From NCBI RefSeq assembly GCF_015645445.1, contig NZ_JADOGI010000027.1, positions 1 through 64,000 of the forward strand: a DNA stretch of 64,000 bases, read 5' to 3'. Shown here in pieces: positions 16,455 to 24,861 of this stretch. A model generated the notes under the pieces. The model ran no database searches. It was not told the origin of the DNA and was given only the letters and a program-made list of their open reading frames with translations. Each line of letters begins with the position of its first letter. Position 1 is the stretch's first letter. Source of the stretch: Nonomuraea cypriaca. Its GTDB lineage: Bacteria > Actinomycetota > Actinomycetes > Streptosporangiales > Streptosporangiaceae. Made by a program: the position numbers and the translations under genes.

Positions 16455-16784
16455 CGTCGTGGTCCTTCACGCTTGCTGGTCATGGGACAGCGGTCCGGCC
16501 GTGCAGGCAAGCGTCCAGGCCATCATGGCCGACACGCTCTCAGCCGAATCCACGAGGCGGACGACAGCAGAGGGCTGGATGGCGGATGGAACTGCTCGAC
16601 CGCCCGAGTACCCGGTCGTGATCTGGCGGCAGTCCAGCAGCACTACGGAAATCGGAGGCCCTTCTTCCGATTCCAGACACGGGATTAGTCCTTCCCGCGC
16701 ACAGGTGTGAACGGTCCCGCGCCGCCGGGACGACCACCCCTGGGTTCCATCACCCCGTAACCATGACGACCTGACGGAGACACC
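16455..16784. other. Intergenic stretch without a supported gene
   Basis: This 330-base region follows the CAP gene. A weak hairpin (GGAAATCGGA opposite TCCGATTCC) around 16648-16675 may end transcription. Open frames here lack ribosome sites and family resemblance. Confidence 0.4.
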
Positions 16785-17304
16785 ATGTCCAGACGAAAAG
16801 CCCTGCTCCTTAGCCCGCTATCCGCACTCTTCGCGCTGCTGCTGACAACCGCGGTGCCACAACCGGCGCAGGCGTACACGATATTTACCAACGTCGTGGC
16901 CCAGGGGCCCCTCGTACTGCGTCAAAGCCGAGGCGGGCATCGACCACCGCCGACCCGGCCTCTTCTCGTTGGACGAGGGGTGGGGCACGGCCCTCGTGTT
17001 CGAGGGGGACTGCGCCACCGTAAAGGTCACACGGGCCCAGGTCGTCGTGAACGTGGAGCGATGGGACGCATCCCGAAACGCGTGGATTTGGCGCAGGCAA
17101 GGCATCAGCGAGGGCACGACGGGCACGAGCGCCTGGGGCCCCACCGGACCCAGCGTCGCCGCCAGATACTCCCCGGGAGAGGATGGTAAACCAGCCTGGT
17201 ATCGGGCAAAGGTGACAGCACAGTTCCGCCGCTTGGATCCCCTCACCGGCCGCTACATCACGACAGGCGGCACCCTCGATTCGGGCAAAGAGTGGGTGGA
17301 GTGA
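16785..17304 (+). pseudogene. Secreted hypothetical protein with a single-base frameshift
   Basis: A classical signal peptide (MSRRKALLLSPLSALFALLL then a Pro-Gln-Ala-Gln-Ala cleavage region) is followed by AYTIFTNVVAQGP. Inside the run GGGGCCCC at 16905-16912 the frame must shift to recover the mature protein SYCVKAEAGIDHRRPGLFSL, then GDCATVKVTRAQVVVNVERW, ending TTGGTLDSGKEWVE. Removing one C restores a continuous ~172-residue exported protein with two cysteines. The function is unknown. Either a recent mutation or a homopolymer sequencing error could explain the shift. Confidence 0.65.
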
Positions 17305-17340
17305 CCGCCCCCGGCCCGGCGCGTAACGATCCCCCGGATC

Positions 17341-17376
17341 ATGCCGGCCTCAAGACACCCCGCCCATGGCCGGCAT
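17341..17376. terminator. Hairpin downstream of the secreted-protein gene
   Basis: ATGCCGGC and GCCGGCAT are perfect complements separated by 20 bases, 36 bases after the stop at 17304. It is a possible transcription terminator without a T-tract. The following bases up to 17525 hold nothing recognisable. Confidence 0.35.
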
Positions 17377-17525
17377 CGGGTCTCGGGCAGCTCATCGGCG
17401 GACACTGCGGTGCCCTCTCGGTCAGGCCGTCGTCGGTCGGCGGGCGAAAGGACTGGTGCCGAACATGAACAAGAGCCGTGCCGAATGGCCCAGATGGGGA
17501 TCCGGTCACAGGCAGGACGGGCAAG

Positions 17526-17590
17526 TGTCGGCGAGCTTGCAAAACTGACCCCCAGACAGCGCGTGAAAACTGACCCCCTTCGTCACCAGG
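17526..17590. repeat. Left end of an IS21-like element with two subterminal repeats
   Basis: The sequence opens TGTCGGCGAGC and then has AAAACTGACCCCC twice, at 17541-17553 and 17566-17578. IS21-family ends begin with TG and carry such multiple terminal repeats bound by the transposase. A transposase start follows directly, which supports the call. Confidence 0.6.
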
Positions 17591-17606
17591 AGTGACAGAA
17601 AGGGAT

Positions 17607-17870
17607 GTGATCACAGTGGATGACTGGGCGGAGATCCGCCGTCTGCACCGGGCCGAGAAGATGCCTATCAAGGCCATCGCGCGGTTGATGGGTATCTCCA
17701 AGAACACTGTCCGGCGGGCGGTGCGTGCGGTGGAGGTGCCGAAGTACGAGCGGCCGGGCACGGGCTCGATCGCGGACGCGGTGGAGCCGCAGATCCGTGC
17801 TCAGCTCAAGCTCGATCCGTGGATGCCGGCGACGGTGATCGCTGAGCGGATCGGCTGGCAGCGGTCGATC
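17607..17870 (+). pseudogene. IS21-family transposase (IstA), N-terminal fragment
   Basis: About 88 residues of IstA remain. The helix-turn-helix reads DDWAEIRRLHRAEKMPIKAI, then ARLMGISKNTVRRAVRA, and the linker PKYERPGTGSIADAVE and DPWMPATVIAERIGW follow. Resemblance ends abruptly near 17870 and the DDE catalytic domain is absent. With the preceding terminal repeats this is the left end of an IS21-like insertion whose remainder has been lost. The minus-strand IstA piece at 62.7-63.8 kb appears to be a different copy. Confidence 0.75.
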
Positions 17871-18094
17871 CGGCCGTCGTCGGCGAGATCCAGCGCCGCC
17901 ACGACGCCATCCCTGTGGCGGCCGGCCACCAGCAGCTCGAGCGTGTCCTGCGGTGCTCAGCGTCACGGTGTATTCGCCAAGGTCCCGCCGGTGGCGGGCC
18001 AGGCCAGGCGTCCGCGTTCAGCCTTTCACAGGCCCTTCGCGCCGTCCCCGACGGCCAGGGCCGGAGTCGGTCAGGCCGCGCCGGCGGCAGCCGC
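17871..18094 (-). pseudogene. Possible fragment of an unidentified minus-strand gene
   Basis: On the minus strand, two frames contain native-looking pieces: LGEYTVTLSTAG followed, after a shift, by DTLELLVAGRHRDGVVAALD then LADDGRIDR. The pattern resembles a small alpha+beta domain protein but the fragment is too short to name. It lies at the broken edge of the IS21 piece. Confidence 0.25.
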
Positions 18095-18166
18095 GCAGCA
18101 GGCGGGGGCCGCGCAGCAGGCGGGGGCCGCGCAGCAGGCGGGGGCCGCGCAGTAGGCGGGGGCCGC
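18095..18166. repeat. Tandem repeat, four 18-base units
   Basis: GCAGCAGGCGGGGGCCGC is repeated three times exactly, then a fourth time with one C-to-T change (GCAGTAGG). On the plus strand the units would encode Ala-Gln-Gln-Ala-Gly-Ala blocks and the changed unit creates a stop. No surrounding gene claims it. Confidence 0.8.
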
Positions 18167-18239
18167 GACTCGGTCGATTTCCGCAGCCTCCCTCAATGAG
18201 GGTGATCAGCCGTTTGGAGCCCGTCGGTACGCGTTCCCG

Positions 18240-19472
18240 TCAGTACGGCAGGTAGTAGCTGAGTACATCGGCGGTGAGCGGCGGGAAGAGTGTCTGGAAC
18301 AGTTCCTCATCCCCGGCGTAGACGTCGGGCCGGACGCGGGTCAGCCCCTCGATTCCGTGCGGGCCGAACAGCAGGGCTGGTAAGTGGTCGGGCGCCGCTG
18401 CGGCGCCTCCCACGGCTCCGGGCCCCTGCATGACGCCGCCGGTGACGACCTCGCCGAGGCCGTCGGCGTGCACCGGGATCCGGTGGTGGGCGCCGAAGGT
18501 GGAGATGACGATGTCGCGGTCGGTGCGATCGATCCCGGCTGTGGTGAGGCGGTGCCAGAGCAGCGGCCGCAGCCGGTCGAGTAGTGCCGCGACGTCCGGG
18601 ACGCGGACGTAGTACTGCTCCGCCTGCTTGCGCGGTTCGTGGTGGAGAAACTCCTGCCAGGCGGTGGCGGTCACCGTGCCGGACCGGTGGACGACCCGCA
18701 CCTGGCCGTTGGATTCCAGGGCGGCGACGCCGCGGAGCAGATCCCGTGCCGCCGCCTCATCCAGTGCGGTGGCCTCGGCCAGGAGCACCTCGTGGCCGGG
18801 GGGCGTGGTGCGTCCGGTGGCGATGACGGTGTCGGCGCGCTCGAGGACCCACAGGGTGCTCGCCTCGTGGGCCAGCAACCATCGCCAGCGTGCCGGCGAG
18901 TGCGGCATGGCCACGTCGAACCGGTTCTGGGCCGCCTCCTGCAGGGATGTCATGGCGGGGATATCGGCGGGCCGGGCGGCGCGGAGCCCGGAAGTTGCCT
19001 CGCCGGGCGGTCGGGTGTGCACGGTCAGCGCCGGCGGTATGTCGATGGCGTACTCGTAGCCGAACAGCCGGTAGAAGTACGGGATCCCGATCATCGTCTG
19101 AATGACGTGGCCGCGGGCGGCGGAGCGCTCGTGTGCCCACCGCATGAGCGCCCGTACGAGTCCGCGCCCTTCGTATGCGCGGTCGGTGGCCACCAGTTCG
19201 ACCTGGCCCGCAGGCAGGTGGATGCTGCCAATGCGTACGTCCTCGTCCAGGAGCGTCGCGGTGGAGACGACCCGGTCGCCGTCGACGACCACGGCGCAGG
19301 CAGGCCATCCGGCGTCGCGATCTGTGACGACCAACCGGTGGTCGAGGGCGTCGGCCGGTTCACCGCGTTCGGCCAGCAGCGCGCCGATCTGGTCGAGGTC
19401 TGCCGGCTGCGCCTGCCGCAGGACGAGGCCGTCGGCCAGCGAGACGGGTGCGGGGAAGGCTGTTGTGCTCAC
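18240..19472 (-). CDS. GNAT acetyltransferase of the Eis family
   Basis: A 410-residue protein with the three-part Eis layout: an N-terminal GNAT domain, a second GNAT-like domain and a C-terminal sterol-carrier-like domain. The acetyl-CoA loop is GQVELVATDRAYEGRGLVRA (about residues 88-107), followed by IGIPYFYRLFGYEYA (about 126-140). The C-terminal Tyr typical of Eis enzymes is present in the last residues (LSYYLPY). Eis proteins acetylate amines, including multiple positions of aminoglycosides, and can have other substrates; this one is unproven. It is a stand-alone gene. Confidence 0.85.
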   Translation of the reverse strand: MSTTAFPAPVSLADGLVLRQAQPADLDQIGALLAERGEPADALDHRLVVTDRDAGWPACAVVVDGDRVVSTATLLDEDVRIGSIHLPAGQVELVATDRAYEGRGLVRALMRWAHERSAARGHVIQTMIGIPYFYRLFGYEYAIDIPPALTVHTRPPGEATSGLRAARPADIPAMTSLQEAAQNRFDVAMPHSPARWRWLLAHEASTLWVLERADTVIATGRTTPPGHEVLLAEATALDEAAARDLLRGVAALESNGQVRVVHRSGTVTATAWQEFLHHEPRKQAEQYYVRVPDVAALLDRLRPLLWHRLTTAGIDRTDRDIVISTFGAHHRIPVHADGLGEVVTGGVMQGPGAVGGAAAAPDHLPALLFGPHGIEGLTRVRPDVYAGDEELFQTLFPPLTADVLSYYLPY

Positions 19473-19547
19473 GGCGGGACTATCGCATCGCCTGAGCCGC
19501 CTCGTCCATCGGGTTAGCGCCGATACCGGGGGCGAGGAACGAGGGGG

Positions 19548-19721
19548 CAGCCACTAGCGGTGAGATGGATCATGGCACATATGGTCACCGCGACCTGCGG
19601 AAACACTCAAGATCGCGTTGTCGCGCCGGGCTGTGACGCCTGTTCGAGTCGAAAGCTGACTCAACACCGTTTGGTCGTGCACCGCCCTGACCTGCTCGAC
19701 AGCCCGTACCGCTAGTGGCTG
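19548..19721. mobile_element. 174-base element bounded by perfect 14-base inverted repeats (MITE-like)
   Basis: CAGCCACTAGCGGT at 19548-19561 is exactly complementary to ACCGCTAGTGGCTG at 19708-19721. No protein frame lies inside. Small size, terminal inverted repeats and lack of coding content fit a miniature inverted-repeat element or an insertion-sequence remnant; no clear target duplication is visible. The remainder of 19473-19888 has no supported gene. Confidence 0.5.
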
Positions 19722-19888
19722 TCCGGTCGTTCCTCGACCCCCGACATAACCGGTGCAACCGGGCTCGCCCTTCTTGACGACACCGGCCTCAAGTCGTTGG
19801 CCCCGCGATCACGCTCGTTTGGGGCTCAGTCACTGACACGTTTCTTACGGGCACCCCTACTCGACGACCATGTGATCAGCGATGGTCA

Positions 19889-20448
19889 TCAGGCGCCGTC
19901 CTCGGCCTGCCGGAGGACGGACTCTGCGTCCATCAGGGCGTTCATCGCCGCTGCGGTCAGGGGTGCCTGCCGGTAGAAGGTGGCCTCGAGGCGGTGATGG
20001 GCCTGCGTGTCCATCCGCTCGGGCGTGGCGTCCTCGGTGCGGTCCAGGTCGTAGACCAGCTCGGGGTCCGCCTGGTCGAGAAGGGCCCACAGCTGGCGGG
20101 CTTGCACGCGGACTGGTCCGTCGTGTCCGAGAGCCGTCGCCAATGCCGGCGGCAGCGTCTATTCGACGCGCTGGTGGTCGGCCAGGACGCACGTCAGTAA
20201 GGCGATGTCGGTGGGATCGATGGTCACCATCTCGGCTGCGGCGGCCGGTGACAGGTACGTAATCGCTGGGACCCCGTGCGGGCGGCGCGGCCGGCCTCGT
20301 ACGCGCGGTGGATCAGGCCGGTGAGTACCTGCGCCTGGTAGGACTCCCAGTTGGCCAGCCCGTCGAGAAGAGCTCGGTCGAGAGCGCCCAGCTCGACACC
20401 GACCTGCTCGCACGCCTCCACCATGTGGCGCACGCGCAGGTCGCGCAT
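19889..20448 (-). pseudogene. Hypothetical gene, apparently split by a frameshift and a stop
   Basis: Three native-looking minus-strand pieces follow each other. From 20448: VRHMVEACEQVGVELGALDR then LANWESYQAQVLTGLIHRAY. After a frame change near 20300: ITYLSPAAAAEMVTIDPTDI then ALLTCVLADHQRVE and a TAG at 20159-20161. In the same frame beyond the TAG: VQARQLWALLDQADPELVYD up to LRQAEDGA. The last part could be expressed alone from the TTG at 20143 (84 residues), but continuity of frame suggests one longer hypothetical protein with a nonsense change. Function unknown. Confidence 0.45.
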
Positions 20449-20621
20449 GAGGCCAAGGCCACGGCGACTACGGCGGCGAGTGCCAATGTCTTCTTCATGG
20501 TCGCTGATCGATCCCAGACAGAAGGCAAGACCTTCACAGGCTGCCCGGACTTGACTTGAACCTTTGTTCAACAACGAGCCTGGTTCGCGAACCGGCCGTA
20601 CGAAGAACGAGGGAGACCCCG

Positions 20622-21497
20622 GTGAACGAGACCGTATCCCAGTGGATCAGGCGTCACGCCTGGCCACTGACCACGCTGGATCCCCAGGCGCCGCTCGGCG
20701 ACCTGCTGCCGCTGCGGGACCTGGCCGCCGATGCCGCCGTCGTGACCGTGGGCGCCTCGACCCGCCAGGCGCACGAGCTGTCGGCGATCGCCCACCGGAT
20801 CCTGCGCTTCCTGGTCGAAGAACGGGGATTCCGCTCCCTCGCCCTCGAAGGCGACGATCCCGTACGGGTCGGGCTCGACGCGTATGTGAGCACCGGTCGC
20901 GGGGATCCGCGGGCGGCGCTGGCCGAGGCGCGGCCGTTCTGGCGGACGGAGGAGATCCTCGGCGTCGTGTCATGGATGCGCGCCCACAACGAGCGGCACC
21001 CGCACGACCAGGTCCGCTTCGCCGACGTGCGAGGACAGGCCGCGCCGGCCCGCGAGGACCTGGAGAGACGCCTGGCCGACGACACGATCGGGTGGCACGA
21101 ACGTTCCGGAGACAAGATCGTCTATTGGGGCGGGATCGCGCACACGAGGGACTCCCCCGGCAGCCTGGGCGGTCACCTGCGCGAGCGTTTCGGGCCCGCG
21201 TACCTGTCGATCGGACTGACCTTCGAGGACGGCACGCTGCCTGTGCCGGTCCCCGCCCCGCCGGCGGACTTCGCCGAGACGCCGCTGAGCGCCGCGGGCC
21301 TCGACGCGTTCCTGCTGAACCTGCGCGCCGAACGCCCCGACGCGGTACGCGCCTGGCTGGACGCCCCGGCCAGGACCCGGCTGATCGGCCCCGCCCAGGA
21401 CCCGGCGGAACACCTGTCCGGCGGCACGTTCGGCGGCTGGTTCGACGTCGTCGCACACCACCGGCACGTCACCCCCGTCCGCCTCCTCTCCCAGTGA
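20622..21497 (+). CDS. Erythromycin-esterase-family protein
   Basis: A 291-residue protein related to the Ere/succinoglycan-biosynthesis hydrolase family. VVTVGASTRQAHELSAIAHR near residue 40 and FLVEERGFRSLALEGD (about 66-81) match the family's conserved active-site region, and VYWGGIAHTRDSPGSLGGHL (about 169-188) supplies the later His-containing block. True macrolide esterases are ~400 residues, so this shorter form may act on another lactone or ester. The GTG start follows GGGAGA. It is 16 bases upstream of an SDR gene and likely co-transcribed. Confidence 0.75.
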   Translation: MNETVSQWIRRHAWPLTTLDPQAPLGDLLPLRDLAADAAVVTVGASTRQAHELSAIAHRILRFLVEERGFRSLALEGDDPVRVGLDAYVSTGRGDPRAALAEARPFWRTEEILGVVSWMRAHNERHPHDQVRFADVRGQAAPAREDLERRLADDTIGWHERSGDKIVYWGGIAHTRDSPGSLGGHLRERFGPAYLSIGLTFEDGTLPVPVPAPPADFAETPLSAAGLDAFLLNLRAERPDAVRAWLDAPARTRLIGPAQDPAEHLSGGTFGGWFDVVAHHRHVTPVRLLSQ

Positions 21498-21513
21498 CCA
21501 CCGGAAAGACACC

Positions 21514-22263
21514 ATGAACCCACTCAACGGCAAGACCGCACTCGTCACCGGCGCGAGCAGGGGCATCGGCCAGGCCATCGCCCGCCGCCTGGCGCAGGAG
21601 GGCGCCCGCGTCGCTGTTCACTACGGCGGCCACGAGCGGGCGGCCAAGGAAACGGCCGCCGCGATCGAGGCGGCAGGCGGGCAGGCCTTCGTCCTGCAGG
21701 CCGAACTGGGAACGCCCGGGGACGCCGAACGCCTGTGGACCGCCTTCGACGCGCGAGCCGACGGACTGGACATCCTGGTCAACAACGCCGGCATACTCAA
21801 CGACGAGCCCGGCATCGAGGCCGTGACCAGGCAACAGTTCGAGCGGATCTTCGCCGTCAACGCCACCGCCCCGTTCTTCGTCACCAAGCTCGCGCTGCCG
21901 CGCCTGCGCGACGGTGGCCGGATCATCAACATCTCCACCATGCTGACCCGCGGCTCGGCCATGCCCGCGTCCATCAGCTACGCCATGTCCAAGGGCGCGC
22001 TCGACGTGCTCACCTCGACGCTGGCCAAGCAGCTCGGACCACGCGCGATCACCGTCAACACCGTGGCGCCCGGCGTGATCGACACCGACATGCACCAGGG
22101 CAGGCTCGTCGGGGACGCGCTGGCCTGGGTGTCGTCACTGTCGCCCATGGGCCGCGTGGGCACGCCCGAGGACGTCGCCGGCGCGGTGGCCTTCCTCGCC
22201 TCCGACGACAGCCGGTGGGTGACCGGCCACTGGCTCGACGCCTCAGGCGGCACCCTGCTATGA
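21514..22263 (+). CDS. SDR-family oxidoreductase
   Basis: A 249-residue classical short-chain dehydrogenase. TGASRGIGQAIA (residues 11-22) binds NADP(H), NNAG is at about 90, and the catalytic Ser and Tyr-Lys pair are in INISTM and YAMSK. The C-terminal LASDDSRWVTGHWLDASGG is typical of FabG-like members. It probably reduces a ketone or oxidises an alcohol; the substrate is unknown. It follows the esterase-like gene closely and its 3' end overlaps the convergent XRE regulator by six bases. Confidence 0.9.
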   Translation: MNPLNGKTALVTGASRGIGQAIARRLAQEGARVAVHYGGHERAAKETAAAIEAAGGQAFVLQAELGTPGDAERLWTAFDARADGLDILVNNAGILNDEPGIEAVTRQQFERIFAVNATAPFFVTKLALPRLRDGGRIINISTMLTRGSAMPASISYAMSKGALDVLTSTLAKQLGPRAITVNTVAPGVIDTDMHQGRLVGDALAWVSSLSPMGRVGTPEDVAGAVAFLASDDSRWVTGHWLDASGGTLL

Positions 22264-23106
22264 CGAGTGCGCGGTGAGGGCCTGGGTGCCGAGCACGGTG
22301 AGCAGGGCGAGGCGTTCGGCGTCCTCGGTGCCCGGCTCGGCCGTGTAGATCATGATGTGCAGGTCGCTGCCCGACACCGTGAGGATGTCGCAGTCCAGCG
22401 CCACCGGGCCCACCTGCGGATGGTCGATGGTCTTGCGCGCGGCCTCGTGGCGGCCGACGGCGCCGGTGTCCCACAGCTCGGCGAACCGGTCACTGCCCGC
22501 ACGCAGCTCCGCGACCAGCCGCCGTAGCCGCTGGTCGGCCGGGTAGCGCCCGGCGGCCGTGCGCAGGTCGGCGACCAGCGCGGACTCGAACTCGGGCAGG
22601 GACTCCGGCGAGAACCTGGCCCGGCTCCGCAGACCGTGGAAAAGACGCCACACGGCGTTGCGCTCGTTGCCCCGCCACCCGGACGGATCACCCATCAACG
22701 CCGCGTACGGCGGGTTGGCCATGAGCAGCGTCCAGCCCGCGTCGTAGACCGCGACGGCTGCTCCGGTCAGTCTGTCCAGCAGTCGCTGGACGCTCGGGGT
22801 GATGTGCTCCGGCACCGTCTCCGGCCCCGGCGGCGCCAGCCCGGCCAGCCCGAACAGGTGGGCCCGTTCGGTCGCCGACAGCCGCAGGGCCCTGGCCAGG
22901 GCCTCGACGACCTGCGCCGACGGGTTGGAGGCGCGGCCCTGTTCGAGGCGGGTGACGTAGTCGACGGAGATCCCGGCCAGCAGCGCCAGCTCCTCACGGC
23001 GCAGCCCGGCCGCGCGCCGGCGCCCTCCGGTGGGCAGCCCGGCGTCCTCCGGTGCGACCCGGTCGCGCCAGCGGCGCACCGCCTGTCCGAACTCCCCTGC
23101 CCCCAT
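22258..23106 (-). CDS. XRE-family regulator with MmyB-like ligand domain
   Basis: A 282-residue regulator. The N-terminal HTH (LRREELALLAGISVDYVTRL then EQGRASNPSAQVVEALARAL, about residues 34-73) is followed by a PAS-like MmyB domain: VYDAGWTLLMANPPYAALMG, then a charged region ending DILTVSGSDLHIMIYTAEPG. Such proteins are common in actinomycetes beside single SDR genes and bind fatty-acid-like ligands. It is divergent from the SDR at 23208, its probable target, and convergent with the one at 21514. Confidence 0.9.
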   Translation of the reverse strand: MGAGEFGQAVRRWRDRVAPEDAGLPTGGRRRAAGLRREELALLAGISVDYVTRLEQGRASNPSAQVVEALARALRLSATERAHLFGLAGLAPPGPETVPEHITPSVQRLLDRLTGAAVAVYDAGWTLLMANPPYAALMGDPSGWRGNERNAVWRLFHGLRSRARFSPESLPEFESALVADLRTAAGRYPADQRLRRLVAELRAGSDRFAELWDTGAVGRHEAARKTIDHPQVGPVALDCDILTVSGSDLHIMIYTAEPGTEDAERLALLTVLGTQALTAHSS

Positions 23107-23207
23107 GCCACCAGTGTGCCGGACCGGCCGCCGATCTGCCTGGTACCGGTGGTCCCAGGAAGACGGGACGAATGGCTGACCGCGTCGCCGGGCCGGAGCA
23201 TGGAGGC

Positions 23208-23915
23208 ATGACGACAACACTGATCACCGGAGCCAACAAGGGACTCGGCTACGAGACCGCCCGCCGGCTCATCGCGGCCGGCCACACCGTCTACGTCGGC
23301 AGCCGGGACAGCGAACGCGGGCGCCTGGCCGCCGAACGACTGGGCGCGCGGATGGTCCTCATCGACGTCACCGACGACGCGTCCGTCGCCGCCGCGGCGA
23401 AGACCATCGAGGCCGACGGCGGACTGGACGTGCTGGTCAACAACGCCGGCATCGAAGGCCGCGGCGCAGGGAACGTCGTGGTCGGCGCCGCGGACACCAC
23501 CGCCGAGGAGATGCGGACGATGTTCGAGACGAACGTCTTCGGCCTGGTACGCGTCACGCACGCCTTCCTGCCCCTACTGCACCGCTCGGCCGCCCCGGTC
23601 GTGGTCAACCTCAGCAGCGGCCTGGCCTCGCTGACCGGGGTCACCGCTGTGGGCACACCGGCGTACGCGTACCCGGGGGTCGCCTATCCGGCGTCGAAGG
23701 CCGCGGTCAACATGATCACCGTGCAGTACGCGAAGGCGTTCCCCGGTATGCGGATCAACGCGGTCGAGCCCGGTTACACCGCGACGGACCTGAACGGGCG
23801 TACGGGCACGCAGACCGTCGAGGAGGGCGCCGAGATCATCGTCCGCATGGCACAGGTGGGCCCCGACGGCCCGACAGGCGGCTACTTCGACGCCTCGGGC
23901 CCCTTCCCTTGGTAA
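23208..23915 (+). CDS. SDR-family oxidoreductase
   Basis: A 235-residue short-chain dehydrogenase with TGANKGLGYETA (residues 7-18), NNAGIEG, Ser in VVNLSSGLAS and the catalytic YPASK. The C-terminal WPDGPTGGYF-like end (GPDGPTGGYFDASGPFPW) is seen in carbonyl-reductase-like SDRs paired with XRE regulators. GGAGGC lies just before the ATG. It is divergent from the XRE gene with a 101-base shared promoter region. Confidence 0.9.
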   Translation: MTTTLITGANKGLGYETARRLIAAGHTVYVGSRDSERGRLAAERLGARMVLIDVTDDASVAAAAKTIEADGGLDVLVNNAGIEGRGAGNVVVGAADTTAEEMRTMFETNVFGLVRVTHAFLPLLHRSAAPVVVNLSSGLASLTGVTAVGTPAYAYPGVAYPASKAAVNMITVQYAKAFPGMRINAVEPGYTATDLNGRTGTQTVEEGAEIIVRMAQVGPDGPTGGYFDASGPFPW

Positions 23916-24223
23916 CGGGGCACGACGGCCCGCGGCACGGTGCACGCCGGGTCGCCGGTGGTGAAGGTACGAAAAATGGGGTGAACCGGGAGGTGGCGGC
24001 AGCGCGGAGCAGGCGCTGACGCGGAACGAGAGGGCAGGCCCCTGCACGGCGTCCCCATGAAGAAGCCCCGCCGGCGGCGGGTGGACCGCCTGCTATGGGA
24101 GACCACACTCAGCGTGGATCCATCGCGACGCGCGTCGGCTTCACGGACCCCGCGGGCCCCTGCAACGCGCCATCCACCGCCGGTACGGCCGCCATCCGCG
24201 TGAGCGGCCCCACGTGAGCCGGA
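23916..24223. other. Intergenic stretch without a supported gene
   Basis: About 308 bases between convergent SDR and TetR genes. I see no protein with family resemblance, no strong terminator and no repeat. Confidence 0.4.
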
Positions 24224-24793
24224 TCAGCCCGGCGGCCAGTTTCTGAGTACGGAGTCGAGGACGTCCAGGGTTCTGGACCACGAGGCGTCCACCTCGCGCG
24301 GGTGGTGGCGGAACCCGCCCGCCTTCTCCAGGCTCACGTAGCCGTGGAACGTGCTGCTCAGCATGCGTATCGCATCCGTCTGGGCGGGCTCCGGCAGGTC
24401 GTAGCCACGCAGTATCGCGCGTGTCATATCCGAATGCCGGCGCGCCGCGACGGCGGCCGTCATGCCCGGGTCGAGCTCGATCTGCGCCGCGGCGTACCTG
24501 CCGGGATGCGCCTTCGCGTAGTCCCGGTAGACGTTGGCGAAGGCCACCAGCGCGTCCTTGCCCGCCCGGCCGGCCAGCGCGGCGGCGGCCCTGTCGGCGA
24601 GCTCCGTCAGAGCCAGCATCGCCATCCTCTCCCGCAGGTCCTGGACATCCTTGACGTGTGAATACAGGGCCGCGGGCTGGACGCCGAAGCTGCGCGCGAG
24701 CGCCGAGACGGTCACGTTCTGAAAGCCGATCTCGTCGGCCAGGTCCGCCGCCGCCTGGGTCACGCGTTCCGTGGTCAGTCGCGCACGTGCCAT
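24224..24793 (-). CDS. TetR-family regulator with WHG-type C-terminal domain
   Basis: A 189-residue repressor. The HTH covers RVTQAAADLADEIGFQNVTV and ALARSFGVQPAALYSHVKD (residues 10-50). The ligand domain has MTRAILRGYDLPEPAQTDAI and STFHGYVSLE, matching the WHG/TetR_C family. It is divergent from the FBP-domain gene; a palindrome between the two is its likely operator. Confidence 0.9.
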   Translation of the reverse strand: MARARLTTERVTQAAADLADEIGFQNVTVSALARSFGVQPAALYSHVKDVQDLRERMAMLALTELADRAAAALAGRAGKDALVAFANVYRDYAKAHPGRYAAAQIELDPGMTAAVAARRHSDMTRAILRGYDLPEPAQTDAIRMLSSTFHGYVSLEKAGGFRHHPREVDASWSRTLDVLDSVLRNWPPG

Positions 24794-24819
24794 GGACCAC
24801 CCTTTCCTTACAGTCTTTA

Positions 24820-24833
24820 AGTATTTGCATACT
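24820..24833. promoter_or_regulatory. Probable TetR operator, AGTAT-N4-ATACT
   Basis: AGTAT and ATACT flank TTGC in an AT-rich patch between the divergent TetR and FBP genes. TTAA occurs on both sides at nearly symmetric positions. The location and symmetry suit autoregulation plus control of the FBP gene. Confidence 0.55.
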
Positions 24834-24861
24834 ACCCTTAAGGAAGGCTAGCCTCCCCGCC

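Noticed and set aside
18095-18166. Tandem repeat as a possible CRISPR array
   Set aside because: Units are contiguous with no spacers, and no cas gene is present.
20313-20537. Frame starting MKKTLALAAVVAVALASC as a lipoprotein
   Set aside because: No ribosome site, no lipobox consensus, and the overlapping frame has a better native-looking peptide; left undecided and not called.
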